Positions 31,281-40,064 of a DNA stretch of 40,136 nt are shown in pieces. The position numbers and the translations under genes were made by a program. Origin of the DNA: Chloroflexota bacterium. GTDB taxonomy: Bacteria > Chloroflexota > Chloroflexia > Chloroflexales > Roseiflexaceae. The stretch spans positions 1 through 40,136 of the forward strand of contig JAGWYG010000024.1 in assembly GCA_018969485.1 (NCBI GenBank). Reading direction: 5' to 3'. The first letter of the stretch is position 1. Every line of letters begins with the position of its first letter. The notes under the pieces were generated by a model. The model was not told the origin of the DNA. It saw only the letters and a program-made list of their open reading frames with translations, and did not search any database.

Positions 31281-34178
31281 ATGCACGCTGCCTTTGAGTT
31301 GACCCGTGAGCTCTGGATCGATGAACTCGGCGCGCCGGCGCAGCTCTATCGCCATCGGGCGACGGGTGCCGAGGTGCTCTCCATCAGCATCGCCGACGAG
31401 AACAAGGTGTTCGGCATCACGTTCCGCACGCCGCCTGCCGACTCGACCGGCATTGCGCACATCCTCGAGCATTCGGTGCTGTGCGGCTCGCAGAACTATC
31501 CGCTGAAGGAGCCGTTCGTCGAACTGCTCAAGAGCTCGCTGCAGACGTTCCTCAACGCGATGACCTATCCCGACAAGACGTGCTATCCGGTGGCGAGCCA
31601 GAACCTGCGCGATTTCTACAACCTCGTCGACGTCTATCTCGACGCCGTCCTGCGGCCGCGCCTCTCGCCCGACGTGCTGGCACAGGAAGGCTGGCATCTC
31701 GAGCCTGATCCGCAGGGTGATGGCGTCATCGTCAAGGGCGTGGTGTACAACGAGATGAAGGGCGTGTACTCGTCGCCCGATTCGCTGCATTATCGGGCGG
31801 TCCAGCGCTCGTTGTTCCCCGCTACCACCTATGGTGTGGATTCGGGTGGTGATCCGACGGCGATCACCGACCTCGGCTTCGAGCAGTTCGCCGCGTTCCA
31901 TGCCGCGTATTACCATCCGGCGAATGCACGGATCTTCTTCTACGGTGATGATCCGGTCGACGAGCGGCTGCGTCGGCTCGATGCCGCACTTCAGGGGTTT
32001 GGCCCGGCACCAGTCACGTCACAGATCGCCTGGCAACCGCCGTTCACTGCGCCACGCCGGATCGAGCAGAGCTACCCGGCACCCGCCGATGGCCCGACCC
32101 GCGGCATGCTCTCGCTCAGTTGGATGATCGGCCGGCCGGCGCCCGCCGAGCAGTTGCTGTGGGACGTGCTCGAGCACGTGCTGCTGGGCAGCAGCGTGGC
32201 GCCACTACGGCGTGCGCTGCTCGATTCGGGCCTGGGCGAGAACCTGACCGGCGCCGGATGTGGCGAACTGCTCCAGTGGTATTTCACCGTGGGCCTCAAG
32301 GGCGTCCCCGACGAACGCCTCGACGAGGTCGAGATGCTGATCCTGACGACGCTCGAGCAGTTGGTGCAGCAGGGCATCGATCCGGCACAGGTCGAGGCGT
32401 CGCTCAATACGATCGAGTTTCGCCTGCGCGAGAACAACACCGGCGGGTATCCGCGCGGGCTGGCGCTGATGCTGCAGAGCCTGCGCACGTGGCTGTACGG
32501 CGAGGATCCGCTCCTGCCGCTGCAGTACGAGGCGCCACTGGCGCAACTGCGCGCACGCCTGGCACAGGAGCCCCGGCTGCTCGAGCAGGTGATCGCGTCG
32601 CAATTGCTGGCCAATCCACATCGCACCACCGTGGTGTCGCGCGCCGATGCGGGATATGCCGCGCGCGTGCAGGACGCCGAGCACGCATGGCTCGCCGATG
32701 CCCGCGCGACGCTCGACGATGCGGGCATGGCGCAGTTGGCCGCGGCGGCCGAACGGCTGCGGGCGCTCCAGGCGCGCCAGGATCCGCCCGAGGTGCTGGC
32801 ACTGCTGCCGAGCCTGCGGCTGAGCGATATGACGCCGACCAGCACGAATACGCCGACGACCTACGAGACCCTCGCCGGCGTGCCGCTGCTGTGGCATCCG
32901 CTTGCCACCAATGGCATCGTCTATCTCGATCTGGCGTTCGACCTGACAGGACTGCCGGCGGAATTGCTGCCCTATGTCACCGTCCTCGGCCGGGCGCTGC
33001 TCGAGACGGGCGCTGGCGCGCTGTCGCGCACCCGCTTGACCCAGTGGATTGGCCGGGCGACTGGCGGCATCTGGGTGCAGCCGATCACCTCGGCGAGCCG
33101 TGACGGGGCGGCGCCGGTGGCGCGCTTCGTGATCCGCAGCAAGGCGACCGTCGCGCGCGTCGGCGAGTTGCTGGCGATCCTGCACGATGTCATCCACCAG
33201 GCGCACCTGGATGATCGCGAGCGCATCGGCCAGATCATCCGCGAGGAGAAGGCGTCGCGCGAGGCTGGCGTGCTGCCCGGTGGCCATTCGGTGATCAACG
33301 GCCGGCTGCGGGCCCGCTTCAGCGTGGCCGACTGGGTGGCCGAACAGCTCGCTGGCGTGTCGTTCCTCGAGACGGTGCAGCGCGATGCCGCCGGGTTCGA
33401 TGCGCACTGGCCACGCATTCATGCGGCGCTGGAGACGCTGCGTGCACAGTTGCTGACGCGCTCGCGGCTGATCATCAATCTCACGGCCGATGACGGCGGC
33501 CGTGCCGCCAGCGATGCGCCGCTCGCCACGCTTCTCGGCACGCTGCGCGACGACGCCCACGCGCCTCGCCAGGCTGCGTGGCAGGTGCTGGCCGAGCGCG
33601 CCCCCGAGGGCCTCGCCATCCCGGCGCAGGTCAACTATGTCGGCAAGGCCGCCGACCTCGCCGCGGCAGGCTACCGCTTCCACGGCTCGGCGCTGGTGGT
33701 GACGCGCTTCCTGCGCACTGCCTGGCTCTGGGAGCGCATCCGCGTGCAGGGGGGCGCGTACGGCGCCTTCAGTTCGTTCGACAGCATCTCGGGCGTGTTC
33801 AGTTTCTTGTCTTACCGCGATCCGAACCTGGCGGCGACCCTGGCGACGTATGATGCGACGGGGCAATTCCTGCGCGGGCTGGCGATCGACGACACGACGC
33901 TCGAGCGCGCGATCATCGCGACCATCGGCGATCTTGATGCCTACCAGTTGCCGGACGCGCGTGGTTTCAGTGCGCTGGTGCGCCATCTCAACGGAACCAG
34001 CGATGCCGCACGCCAGCACATCCGCGACGAGGTGCTCGGCACGACGGCCGCCGATGTCCGCGCATTTGCCGATCAGATGGACGTGGTGCGCGATGTCGGG
34101 CAGATCGTGGTGCTGGGCAGCGAGGCGACGCTCACGGCTGCCGCATTGCCCGGGATGCAGGTGCGCCGGTTGATCTGA
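31281..34178 (+). CDS. M16C zinc metallopeptidase (presequence protease/PreP-like)
   Basis: A 965-residue peptidase in which two M16 halves are joined in one chain. The inverted zinc motif is H60-I-L-E63-H64 (GIAHILEHSVLCGSQNYP), with the third ligand Glu158 in VVYNEMKGVYSSP. The second half ends with GGAYGAFSSFDSISGVFSFLSYRDPNL, the region that closes on the substrate. No signal peptide is present, so it probably degrades peptides in the cytoplasm. GAGGAC precedes the ATG. It is divergent from the tyrosine phosphatase across the PHO-box-like array. A hairpin follows directly after the stop. Confidence 0.94.
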   Translation: MHAAFELTRELWIDELGAPAQLYRHRATGAEVLSISIADENKVFGITFRTPPADSTGIAHILEHSVLCGSQNYPLKEPFVELLKSSLQTFLNAMTYPDKTCYPVASQNLRDFYNLVDVYLDAVLRPRLSPDVLAQEGWHLEPDPQGDGVIVKGVVYNEMKGVYSSPDSLHYRAVQRSLFPATTYGVDSGGDPTAITDLGFEQFAAFHAAYYHPANARIFFYGDDPVDERLRRLDAALQGFGPAPVTSQIAWQPPFTAPRRIEQSYPAPADGPTRGMLSLSWMIGRPAPAEQLLWDVLEHVLLGSSVAPLRRALLDSGLGENLTGAGCGELLQWYFTVGLKGVPDERLDEVEMLILTTLEQLVQQGIDPAQVEASLNTIEFRLRENNTGGYPRGLALMLQSLRTWLYGEDPLLPLQYEAPLAQLRARLAQEPRLLEQVIASQLLANPHRTTVVSRADAGYAARVQDAEHAWLADARATLDDAGMAQLAAAAERLRALQARQDPPEVLALLPSLRLSDMTPTSTNTPTTYETLAGVPLLWHPLATNGIVYLDLAFDLTGLPAELLPYVTVLGRALLETGAGALSRTRLTQWIGRATGGIWVQPITSASRDGAAPVARFVIRSKATVARVGELLAILHDVIHQAHLDDRERIGQIIREEKASREAGVLPGGHSVINGRLRARFSVADWVAEQLAGVSFLETVQRDAAGFDAHWPRIHAALETLRAQLLTRSRLIINLTADDGGRAASDAPLATLLGTLRDDAHAPRQAAWQVLAERAPEGLAIPAQVNYVGKAADLAAAGYRFHGSALVVTRFLRTAWLWERIRVQGGAYGAFSSFDSISGVFSFLSYRDPNLAATLATYDATGQFLRGLAIDDTTLERAIIATIGDLDAYQLPDARGFSALVRHLNGTSDAARQHIRDEVLGTTAADVRAFADQMDVVRDVGQIVVLGSEATLTAAALPGMQVRRLI

Positions 34179-34200
34179 GCGCGGTCGCCGGGCGACGCGC
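34179..34200 (+). terminator. GC hairpin after M16C gene
   Basis: GTCGCC (34184-34189) and GGCGAC (34191-34196) pair, with flanking GCGC/GCGC extending the stem past a one-base bulge. It starts right after the stop codon, between convergent genes. No T-run. Confidence 0.35.
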
Positions 34201-34239
34201 ACCGATCGCCGGGCGCACTCCCACCCCGCACGCCGCGGC

Positions 34240-35022
34240 CTAGATCGGCCCGTCGACCAGCCGGTGCAGCGTGCCGTCCTGCAGCGCCGCCGCCAGACCA
34301 GCCTCGAGCAGATCGGCGATGGCGCCGGCACGCGGCGCGAGCACGGCGATGGCCAGGTGCGTCAGCCGCTGCGCCGCCGCAGCGCGCGCCGCCGCATCGG
34401 CCGGCCCTTCGGCAAGGCCGAGGCACGCCAGCAGATCATCGCGATACCCGGGGCCACCGGGCAACGCCAGCGCCGTCGCCAGCGCCTCGCGCGGGGTATG
34501 CACCGGCGCCACCGGATGCGCCAGCGCCAGCAGCGCCGGCACGCGCAGCGCCACGCCCTGCGCCGCCAGCGCCACGCCCAGCGCATCGCCGCGGCGCCGC
34601 GCATTGCGCACCTTGGCGAACGCCTCCAGCAGATCCTGTAGCTGCGGCGCGGTGCGCCGCGCCCGGGTGATCCGCCCGGCCAGCGCGTGCGCCGCGTCCG
34701 GCGTGGCCCACAGCAGCCGCGCTACCTCGACCGACGGCAGGTACAGCGCCCAGGCGTCGGACTCACCCTCGGCATCGTCGATCCATTCCGCCAGCGTGGC
34801 CGTCTGGATGGTCGCGTGCAGCAGCCGACCGTCGGCGAGCGTCTCGAACGCGCTGCGGTACGGCCAGGCCGTGGCATCGGCGACCAGGACATCGAGGTCA
34901 AGATCGCTGTCGGGCTCGTGGGTGCCGCGGGCGAAGCTGCCGTGGCACAGGATGGCGCATGCCTGCGGCTGCTCGTGACGCAACCGCAGCACCCAGCGAT
35001 CGAACAGCGCTGTCTGATCCAT
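34240..35022 (-). CDS. Nucleotidyltransferase-domain protein (Pol beta superfamily)
   Basis: A 260-residue protein with an N-terminal minimal nucleotidyltransferase motif, C-H-G-S-F-A-R-G-T-H-E-P-D-S-D-L-D-L-D-V, with the Gly28-Ser29 turn and Asp40/Asp42 metal ligands. The rest is an alpha-helical, Ala-rich domain without a recognised family. Such proteins may adenylylate small molecules (kanamycin type) or proteins; no target can be named. GCAGGAG lies upstream of the ATG at 35022. It is the last gene of a minus-strand run and lies 46 bp after the flavin-reductase-like gene. Confidence 0.75.
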   Translation of the reverse strand: MDQTALFDRWVLRLRHEQPQACAILCHGSFARGTHEPDSDLDLDVLVADATAWPYRSAFETLADGRLLHATIQTATLAEWIDDAEGESDAWALYLPSVEVARLLWATPDAAHALAGRITRARRTAPQLQDLLEAFAKVRNARRRGDALGVALAAQGVALRVPALLALAHPVAPVHTPREALATALALPGGPGYRDDLLACLGLAEGPADAAARAAAAQRLTHLAIAVLAPRAGAIADLLEAGLAAALQDGTLHRLVDGPI

Positions 35023-35068
35023 GACTCGCTCCTGCATCCGCGCGCGGACGGCAGCGGCAGCCGTCGTA

Positions 35069-35677
35069 TCACCCGCCCGGCCGACGCAGCGTGAAGACCG
35101 CCCCCAGGCCGGCATAGTCGTCGCCGCCCAGCCGCGCCAGCGGGCGCAGCCGTGCCGCATCGACCAGGCCATCGTCGGCGCGCATCACGCCGGGCCGCAG
35201 GTGGATCTGCACAATCCGGCCCAGCACCATCGTGTAGCTGGCGTCGGGCACCGGTACCAGTTGCACCACCCGGGCCTCCAGCGCGATCGCCGCCTCGGCC
35301 ACGAATGGCGCCGCCACCAGCCGCGATGGCGCCCGGGTCAGCCCGGCCAGGGCAAATTCGTCGACATCTGCGCCGACATCGGCCGAGGTCTGATTCATCA
35401 CGGCCGCCAGCGACTCGTCGACGACGCTGAGCGTGAACCCCGGGACATCCTGGACGTTGCGCAGCGTATCTTTCGGCAGCATGCCGCGCCGCCCCACCGA
35501 CACCATCACCGTTGGCGGATCCCCGGCCACCAGGTTGTAGAACGAGAAGGGCGCCAGATTGACCATGCCGGCGGCCGACACACTGCCGACCCAAGCGATC
35601 GGCCGGGGGATCACGATGCTGGCGAGCAGCCGATAGGCGGCGCGCGGCCCGAGCGTGGCCGGATCGATCACGTGCAT
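35069..35677 (-). CDS. Flavin reductase-like FMN-binding protein
   Basis: A 202-residue protein of the flavoprotein oxygenase/DIM6-NTAB family: split-barrel FMN binding with the characteristic early segment ASIVIPRPIAWVGSVSAAGMVNLAPFSFYNLVAGDPP, followed by KDTLRNVQDVPGFTLSVVDE. It probably reduces flavin with NAD(P)H for a partner oxygenase or binds FMN structurally. The start at 35677 (MHVIDPATLG) has GAGG about 9 bases upstream; an upstream in-frame start at 35740 gives unlikely Arg/Cys-rich sequence and overlaps the preceding gene. It begins 10 bp after the membrane-protein stop. Confidence 0.85.
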   Translation of the reverse strand: MHVIDPATLGPRAAYRLLASIVIPRPIAWVGSVSAAGMVNLAPFSFYNLVAGDPPTVMVSVGRRGMLPKDTLRNVQDVPGFTLSVVDESLAAVMNQTSADVGADVDEFALAGLTRAPSRLVAAPFVAEAAIALEARVVQLVPVPDASYTMVLGRIVQIHLRPGVMRADDGLVDAARLRPLARLGGDDYAGLGAVFTLRRPGG

Positions 35678-35687
35678 CACGCGTACC

Positions 35688-36110
35688 TCAGCGGGTGTCG
35701 CGCAGCAGCGCCAGCGTGACCGGCACCGCCGCCAGCACATGCGCGATCTCGAGCACCAGGATGGTGGCGAGATCGGTTGGCAGCAGTGCGGGCGAGATGA
35801 ACGAGACGATCGTGAATGCCACGCTCACGATCAGGAACGTCCGACGCGGGCGCCGGACGGTGCGCGCCAGCACGGCAAACACCAGGGCGCCGCCGATGGC
35901 ACCGACGGCTGTTGCGACGACCATCGCCATGATCGGCAACGGCGCGACCACGCCAGCCACCGGGTCGGGCACCGGGAGCGTCAAGCCGAGCAGCCGCGTC
36001 GCCACGAGGTAGAGCGACAAATTGGCTGCGATCGCGATCGCCCCACCACGCACTGCCGCCAGCGGAATGCGGCCGGCCTGCACCGGCGTATCCTCGAGCA
36101 GATCATCCAT
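35688..36110 (-). CDS. Small four-helix membrane protein (DUF6069-like)
   Basis: A 140-residue hydrophobic protein with four predicted membrane helices (near 18-42, 52-82, 90-108 and 114-135) separated by short polar loops; the loop after helix 2 is strongly basic (RTVRRPRRT). The size and helix pattern match the DUF6069 family seen in Actinobacteria and Chloroflexota; function unknown. GGAG lies 6 bases before the ATG. It is co-directional with the flavin reductase-like gene 10 bp downstream. Confidence 0.7.
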   Translation of the reverse strand: MDDLLEDTPVQAGRIPLAAVRGGAIAIAANLSLYLVATRLLGLTLPVPDPVAGVVAPLPIMAMVVATAVGAIGGALVFAVLARTVRRPRRTFLIVSVAFTIVSFISPALLPTDLATILVLEIAHVLAAVPVTLALLRDTR

Positions 36111-36124
36111 GCATCACTCCAGCC

Positions 36125-36149
36125 GGGCGCCGCCGCGGCGACGGCGCCC
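36125..36149 (-). terminator. GC hairpin after YceI gene
   Basis: GGGCGCCG (36125-36132) and CGGCGCCC (36142-36149), perfect 8-base arms with a 9-base loop, lie 10 bp past the YceI stop. No T-tract. Confidence 0.4.
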
Positions 36150-36158
36150 GCGAGGCCA

Positions 36159-36683
36159 TCAGTCGACCTTCAGCAGTTCGATATCGATGACGATGTTGAC
36201 CTCATCGCCCACCAGCACGCCGCCAGTCTCGAGCGGAGCGTTCCACACCAGGCCCCACTCCTTGCGGCTGATCGTCGTCGTGGCGCTGAAGCCAGCCGAG
36301 CGCGTGCCCCATGGGCTGGTCGCCTGACCGTTGTAGTTCACCGCCAGCGCCACCGGCTTCGTCACGCCACGGATGGTCAGATCGCCGCGCAGCGTGGCAC
36401 GATCGGCGCCATGCAGCTCGATCCCGGTGCTGGCGAAGGTGAGCGTCGGGTAGGTCGCGACGTCGAGGAAGTCGGCCGACTTGAGGTGGCCGTCGCGCTG
36501 GGCATCGCGGGTCGTGAAGCTGTCGGCGTCGATGGTGACATTCACCAGCGCGCCGGTCGGATCGTTCTCATCGGCCTCGACGGTACCGCTGAACTGCTCG
36601 AAGCGGCCGCGAACATTGCTGACCATCAGGTGCTTGACGCTGAACGAAATGTCGGTGTGGCCGGTATCAATCTTCCAGGGCAT
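36159..36683 (-). CDS. YceI family lipid-binding-type protein
   Basis: A 174-residue lipocalin-like protein of the YceI family. It opens with WKIDTGHTDISFSVKHLMVSNVRGRF and continues with DADSFTTRDAQRDGHLKSADFLDVATYPTLTF and LTIRGVTKPVAL, all family hallmarks. Family members bind polyisoprenoid chains, usually in the periplasm, but this one has no signal peptide and should be cytoplasmic. GAGGAG precedes the ATG. It lies 121 bp downstream of the large regulator gene with an inverted repeat (36780-36803) between them, so it may be a separate unit. Confidence 0.93.
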   Translation of the reverse strand: MPWKIDTGHTDISFSVKHLMVSNVRGRFEQFSGTVEADENDPTGALVNVTIDADSFTTRDAQRDGHLKSADFLDVATYPTLTFASTGIELHGADRATLRGDLTIRGVTKPVALAVNYNGQATSPWGTRSAGFSATTTISRKEWGLVWNAPLETGGVLVGDEVNIVIDIELLKVD

Positions 36684-36779
36684 GTGGTGCTCCTCATTCT
36701 GCCATCACAGGGTCGGTGCGATCGCGTGGGCACGACGGCCGGCGCGACATGTCCATCAGACACCATCAGCGTGCGCGGC

Positions 36780-36803
36780 GGCGTACACATCATCGTATAC
36801 GCC
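36780..36803. promoter_or_regulatory. Inverted repeat upstream of YceI gene, possible operator
   Basis: GGCGTACAC (36780-36788) and GTATACGCC (36795-36803) match as inverted arms in 8 of 9 positions with a 6-base spacer. It overlaps a TATAC word that could be a -10 on the minus strand. It lies 97 bp before the YceI start and 2 bp after the stop of the large regulator. Confidence 0.4.
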
Positions 36804-36804
36804 A

Positions 36805-39800
36805 TCAGCCGGGCGGATGGATGCTGGCCAGCGCTGCATCGATGGCGCGCAGCAGGTGCTGCCGGCCGGCCAGCACCGCCGCCGCACGCGCCGTGTGCAG
36901 CATCGCCCGCGCCTCGGCGTCCGGCAGGAGTGGCGCCAGCCAGCAGCGGATCTGTGTCGCCAGATGGCGCGTTCCCAGCGCGTCGGCCTGCGCCAGCGCG
37001 AGCGACAGCTGATGGATGGCGACATCGTTCGCGCCGCGCGCCAGCGCCAGGCGCCCCAGGTTGGCGGTCAGGCCGGCGATGCGTTCGGGCATGCCGAGCC
37101 GTTCGGCCAGCGCCAGGCCATGGTCGAACCAGCACGCCGCCGCGTCCAGCGCGCCGCCGGCGAGTGCGATCTCGCCCAGCGTGCTGAGCAGATACGGCTC
37201 CAGCCCGATCATGCCGGCATCGCGCGCCAGGCGCAGGCCGGCCTCAGCGGCATCATGGGCTGCGGCGTCCCCGAGCAGATGCAGATGATAGCCCGCATTG
37301 TTCGCCGCCAGGATGCGCCACATCAGCGCATGCACCGTCCCGCCGGCCGCCGCGTGCGCGGCAGCCTCGCGATACTGCGCCACCGCCTCGACCAACTTAC
37401 CCTGCTGGGCCAGGACGCTGCCGAGCTCGAAACACACCTGGGCGCGCACGACCGCATCGACCGCATCGGGGGTGGCGGCGGCGCGGGCAAAATGCTCGGC
37501 AGCAGCGGTCAGGTCGGCGCCCTCGAGCGACAGCGCTGCGCCCCACAGGATCTCGGCGCGCGCCAGCTCTGGCCCACCGCGGGCGACCAGCCGCGCGGCG
37601 ATGGCGGCTGCGTCGGCGAAGCGCGATTGCCCGAGCAGGGCGTGGCCCCACGCCAGCGCGGCCCGCGCCGCCGTGATGTGGTCGGCGCGGGCGTCGGCCA
37701 GCTGCCAGGCTTCTTCGAGCGTCTGGCTGGCAGCGCCATATGCTGCGGCGCCGATCTGTGCCTCGCCGAGCTCGAGCAGCAGTGCGGCGCGGTGCTCATC
37801 GGCCGTGCCGGCGAGCACCACGCGATAGGCGTCGATCGCGACATCCCACGCCGCCACGCCCACCGCCCGACGTGCCGCCAGCCGGGCCGCCCGCCCCGCC
37901 CGCTGCAGATCACCGGCGGCACGCCAGTGCTGCATGACCACCCCGGCGACCGGCTCCAGGTCGGTGTGCAGTGCCTCGAGCGCCGTCGCGATGTGCCGAT
38001 GGATGCTGCGCCGTCGCAGATCGCTGGTCTGATGCTGGATCACGGCCACGGTGAGCGCGTGATCAAAGGCATAATCGGTCGCACCACCGGTGCGCAGCAT
38101 GCCGTCGGCCAGCAGTTCATCGAGCGCATCGAGCACCAGATGCTCCTCGATGGTGGTCGCGCGCGCCAGCCAGAGGCCGTCAAAACGCGGCCCGAGCGCC
38201 GCCGCCACCTCGACGATGCGTCGTGCTGTCGCCGAGAGACGCGCGAGACGCGCCGCGACCAGCGCATGGACGGCGTCGGGGATCGCGAGCGCGTCATCGG
38301 CGAGCACGGCAGCGACGCCACGGTGCTGTGCGTGGCCGGCGAGGGCGACGAGGATCAGCGGGTTGCCCTCGGCGCGCCGGGCGAGCTGGTCGAGCGCGGC
38401 CGCTGGCGCGCCGGGCAACTGGGATGCGAGCACCTGATGGGCGGCGGCTGGTGGCAGTGGCTCGAGCGGCAGCGCGGTCAGCCGCCCCTGGCGCCGGGCC
38501 GTCTGGAGCACATCGGCCAGGGCTGCCGGCCACATCGCCACCGTCACGGTCATGACGACCGTCAGCACCGGGTCGCTGCGGCGCAGCAGCGCCGCGATGA
38601 AGCCGAGCGTGGCGTGATCGGCCCAGTGGGCATCATCGAGCACCCAGACCAGCGGCCGACCGGCGCCGATGATCCGGCAGGCCTGGGCCACCGCCTCGCG
38701 CATGCGCAGCTCGTCGGCGCGCCCGTCGCCATGCGATGGGCCTGCTGGCGCGAGCTCGGGCAGCAGGCGCGCCAGCTCGTGGCGCCACGCCGGCGCCAGC
38801 TCGCGTTCGAGGCGCGCGGCGTTCGTGTGGTCGCGCAGCAGCTCGCGCACCGCCTCGACGACGGGCTGGTAAGGCAGCGAGCGATCGAGCTCGCGGGCTG
38901 TGCTGCGCATCGTCAGTGCGAAGGGTTCGCGCACGGCCTCGTCAGCGAGGCGCGTCTTCCCGATGCCGGGTGGGCCACTGATCAGCGCAATGCCTCCGGT
39001 TCCCAGCACGGCGCGCAGCCGGGCGATCTCGGCGCTTCGCCCGACGAAGCGCGGCGCCGGCGGGCGGGCGCCGGCGTGGCGGACGACGCTGACGGGCGGA
39101 GGCGCGTCGGCCGGTGGCACACGGTCGGTCACGATGGCGTCGTACAGGGTGCGCGTCGTGGTGCTCGGCGGCACGCCCAGCGATTCACCGAGTGCATCGC
39201 GCAGGCGCTCGAACATGTGAATGGCGCTGGCGCGCTCGCCAAGCTGGTAGGCGAGCTGCATCGCCGCGCGCACGACATCCTCGCGCATGGGGTCGTGCGC
39301 GATGGCGCGCTCGAGCCAGGCGAGCGCCTGATGCACCCGGCCATCGCTGGCGGCGTGCTGGGCGACCACCACCATGCCATGCTGGATCTGGCGCGCACAG
39401 TGCTCGCGCTCCAGCGTGAGCCACGCATCAAACCGCGGGGCGGCCGCCAGCGTGACTCCAGCGAGCAGCTCACCCTGCACCGCATCAAGACACGCCGCCA
39501 GCGCCGTTGGGTCGGGCGCCCGCAGTGCGAGCAGCCGGTCGAGCGTGCGCCAATCGACTGCCACGTCCGCCGACAGGCCCAGCGATGCGTCATCGCCGTC
39601 GATCAGCGGGCCGAGTGCGCGCCGCAGCGTGTGGAGGGCCGAGCGGAGCTGCTGGAGCGCCATCGGCCGCTCGAGATCGGGCCAGAAGGTCGCCAGCACC
39701 TCGTCACGGGCGACGCGCCCACCCGGTGCCGCGAGCCGCCACAGGACGGCGCGCGTACGGCGGCGCGCGATGTCGATCACCACGCCATCGCGCAGGATGC

Positions 39801-39834
39801 GCGGCGGTCCCAGGAGTTCGAGGCGCACGGTCAT
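36805..39834 (-). CDS. SARP-like transcriptional regulator: winged helix, BTAD, AAA ATPase, TPR
   Basis: A 1009-residue multidomain regulator. Residues 1-95 form an OmpR-like winged helix of the SARP type (LELLGPPRILRDG, ARRRTRAVLWRLA, FWPDLERPMALQQLRSALHTLRRAL). A BTAD domain covers about 97-240. A STAND-type AAA ATPase follows: FVGRSAEIARLR (263-274), Walker A GPPGIGKT (287-294) and Walker B PLVWVLDDAHWAD. From about 600 on, the chain is helical TPR-like repeats with many Ala/Leu pairs. The ATPase-TPR part usually senses a ligand and the winged helix activates nearby genes; the target is unknown. YceI lies downstream on the same strand. The dispersed repeat lies upstream. Confidence 0.92.
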   Translation of the reverse strand: MTVRLELLGPPRILRDGVVIDIARRRTRAVLWRLAAPGGRVARDEVLATFWPDLERPMALQQLRSALHTLRRALGPLIDGDDASLGLSADVAVDWRTLDRLLALRAPDPTALAACLDAVQGELLAGVTLAAAPRFDAWLTLEREHCARQIQHGMVVVAQHAASDGRVHQALAWLERAIAHDPMREDVVRAAMQLAYQLGERASAIHMFERLRDALGESLGVPPSTTTRTLYDAIVTDRVPPADAPPPVSVVRHAGARPPAPRFVGRSAEIARLRAVLGTGGIALISGPPGIGKTRLADEAVREPFALTMRSTARELDRSLPYQPVVEAVRELLRDHTNAARLERELAPAWRHELARLLPELAPAGPSHGDGRADELRMREAVAQACRIIGAGRPLVWVLDDAHWADHATLGFIAALLRRSDPVLTVVMTVTVAMWPAALADVLQTARRQGRLTALPLEPLPPAAAHQVLASQLPGAPAAALDQLARRAEGNPLILVALAGHAQHRGVAAVLADDALAIPDAVHALVAARLARLSATARRIVEVAAALGPRFDGLWLARATTIEEHLVLDALDELLADGMLRTGGATDYAFDHALTVAVIQHQTSDLRRRSIHRHIATALEALHTDLEPVAGVVMQHWRAAGDLQRAGRAARLAARRAVGVAAWDVAIDAYRVVLAGTADEHRAALLLELGEAQIGAAAYGAASQTLEEAWQLADARADHITAARAALAWGHALLGQSRFADAAAIAARLVARGGPELARAEILWGAALSLEGADLTAAAEHFARAAATPDAVDAVVRAQVCFELGSVLAQQGKLVEAVAQYREAAAHAAAGGTVHALMWRILAANNAGYHLHLLGDAAAHDAAEAGLRLARDAGMIGLEPYLLSTLGEIALAGGALDAAACWFDHGLALAERLGMPERIAGLTANLGRLALARGANDVAIHQLSLALAQADALGTRHLATQIRCWLAPLLPDAEARAMLHTARAAAVLAGRQHLLRAIDAALASIHPPG

Positions 39835-39983
39835 GGTCTGTATCCTGTCGCGCTCGCCGATGCCATCACCGTAGGTCGGGACACGCCTGCCCCGAGCTGC
39901 ATCGCAGCCTGGTCAGCGCTGCGGTGGCACATCAGGCCCCTGAGTATACGACGGGATGCGGCGGGGACGGATCGGGACGGGCT

Positions 39984-40064
39984 GGGCGTTCGGCGGTTGT
40001 TGGCATGCCGGCAGGAAACCGTCCGGCATCGACCAGGATGGGCCGGGCGTTCGGCGGTTGTTGG
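39984..40064 (+). repeat. 20-base direct repeat, 61 bp apart
   Basis: GGGCGTTCGGCGGTTGTTGG occurs exactly at 39984-40003 and 40045-40064. It is the first word of the dispersed repeat, so the first element of copy 3 is present twice. Confidence 0.9.
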
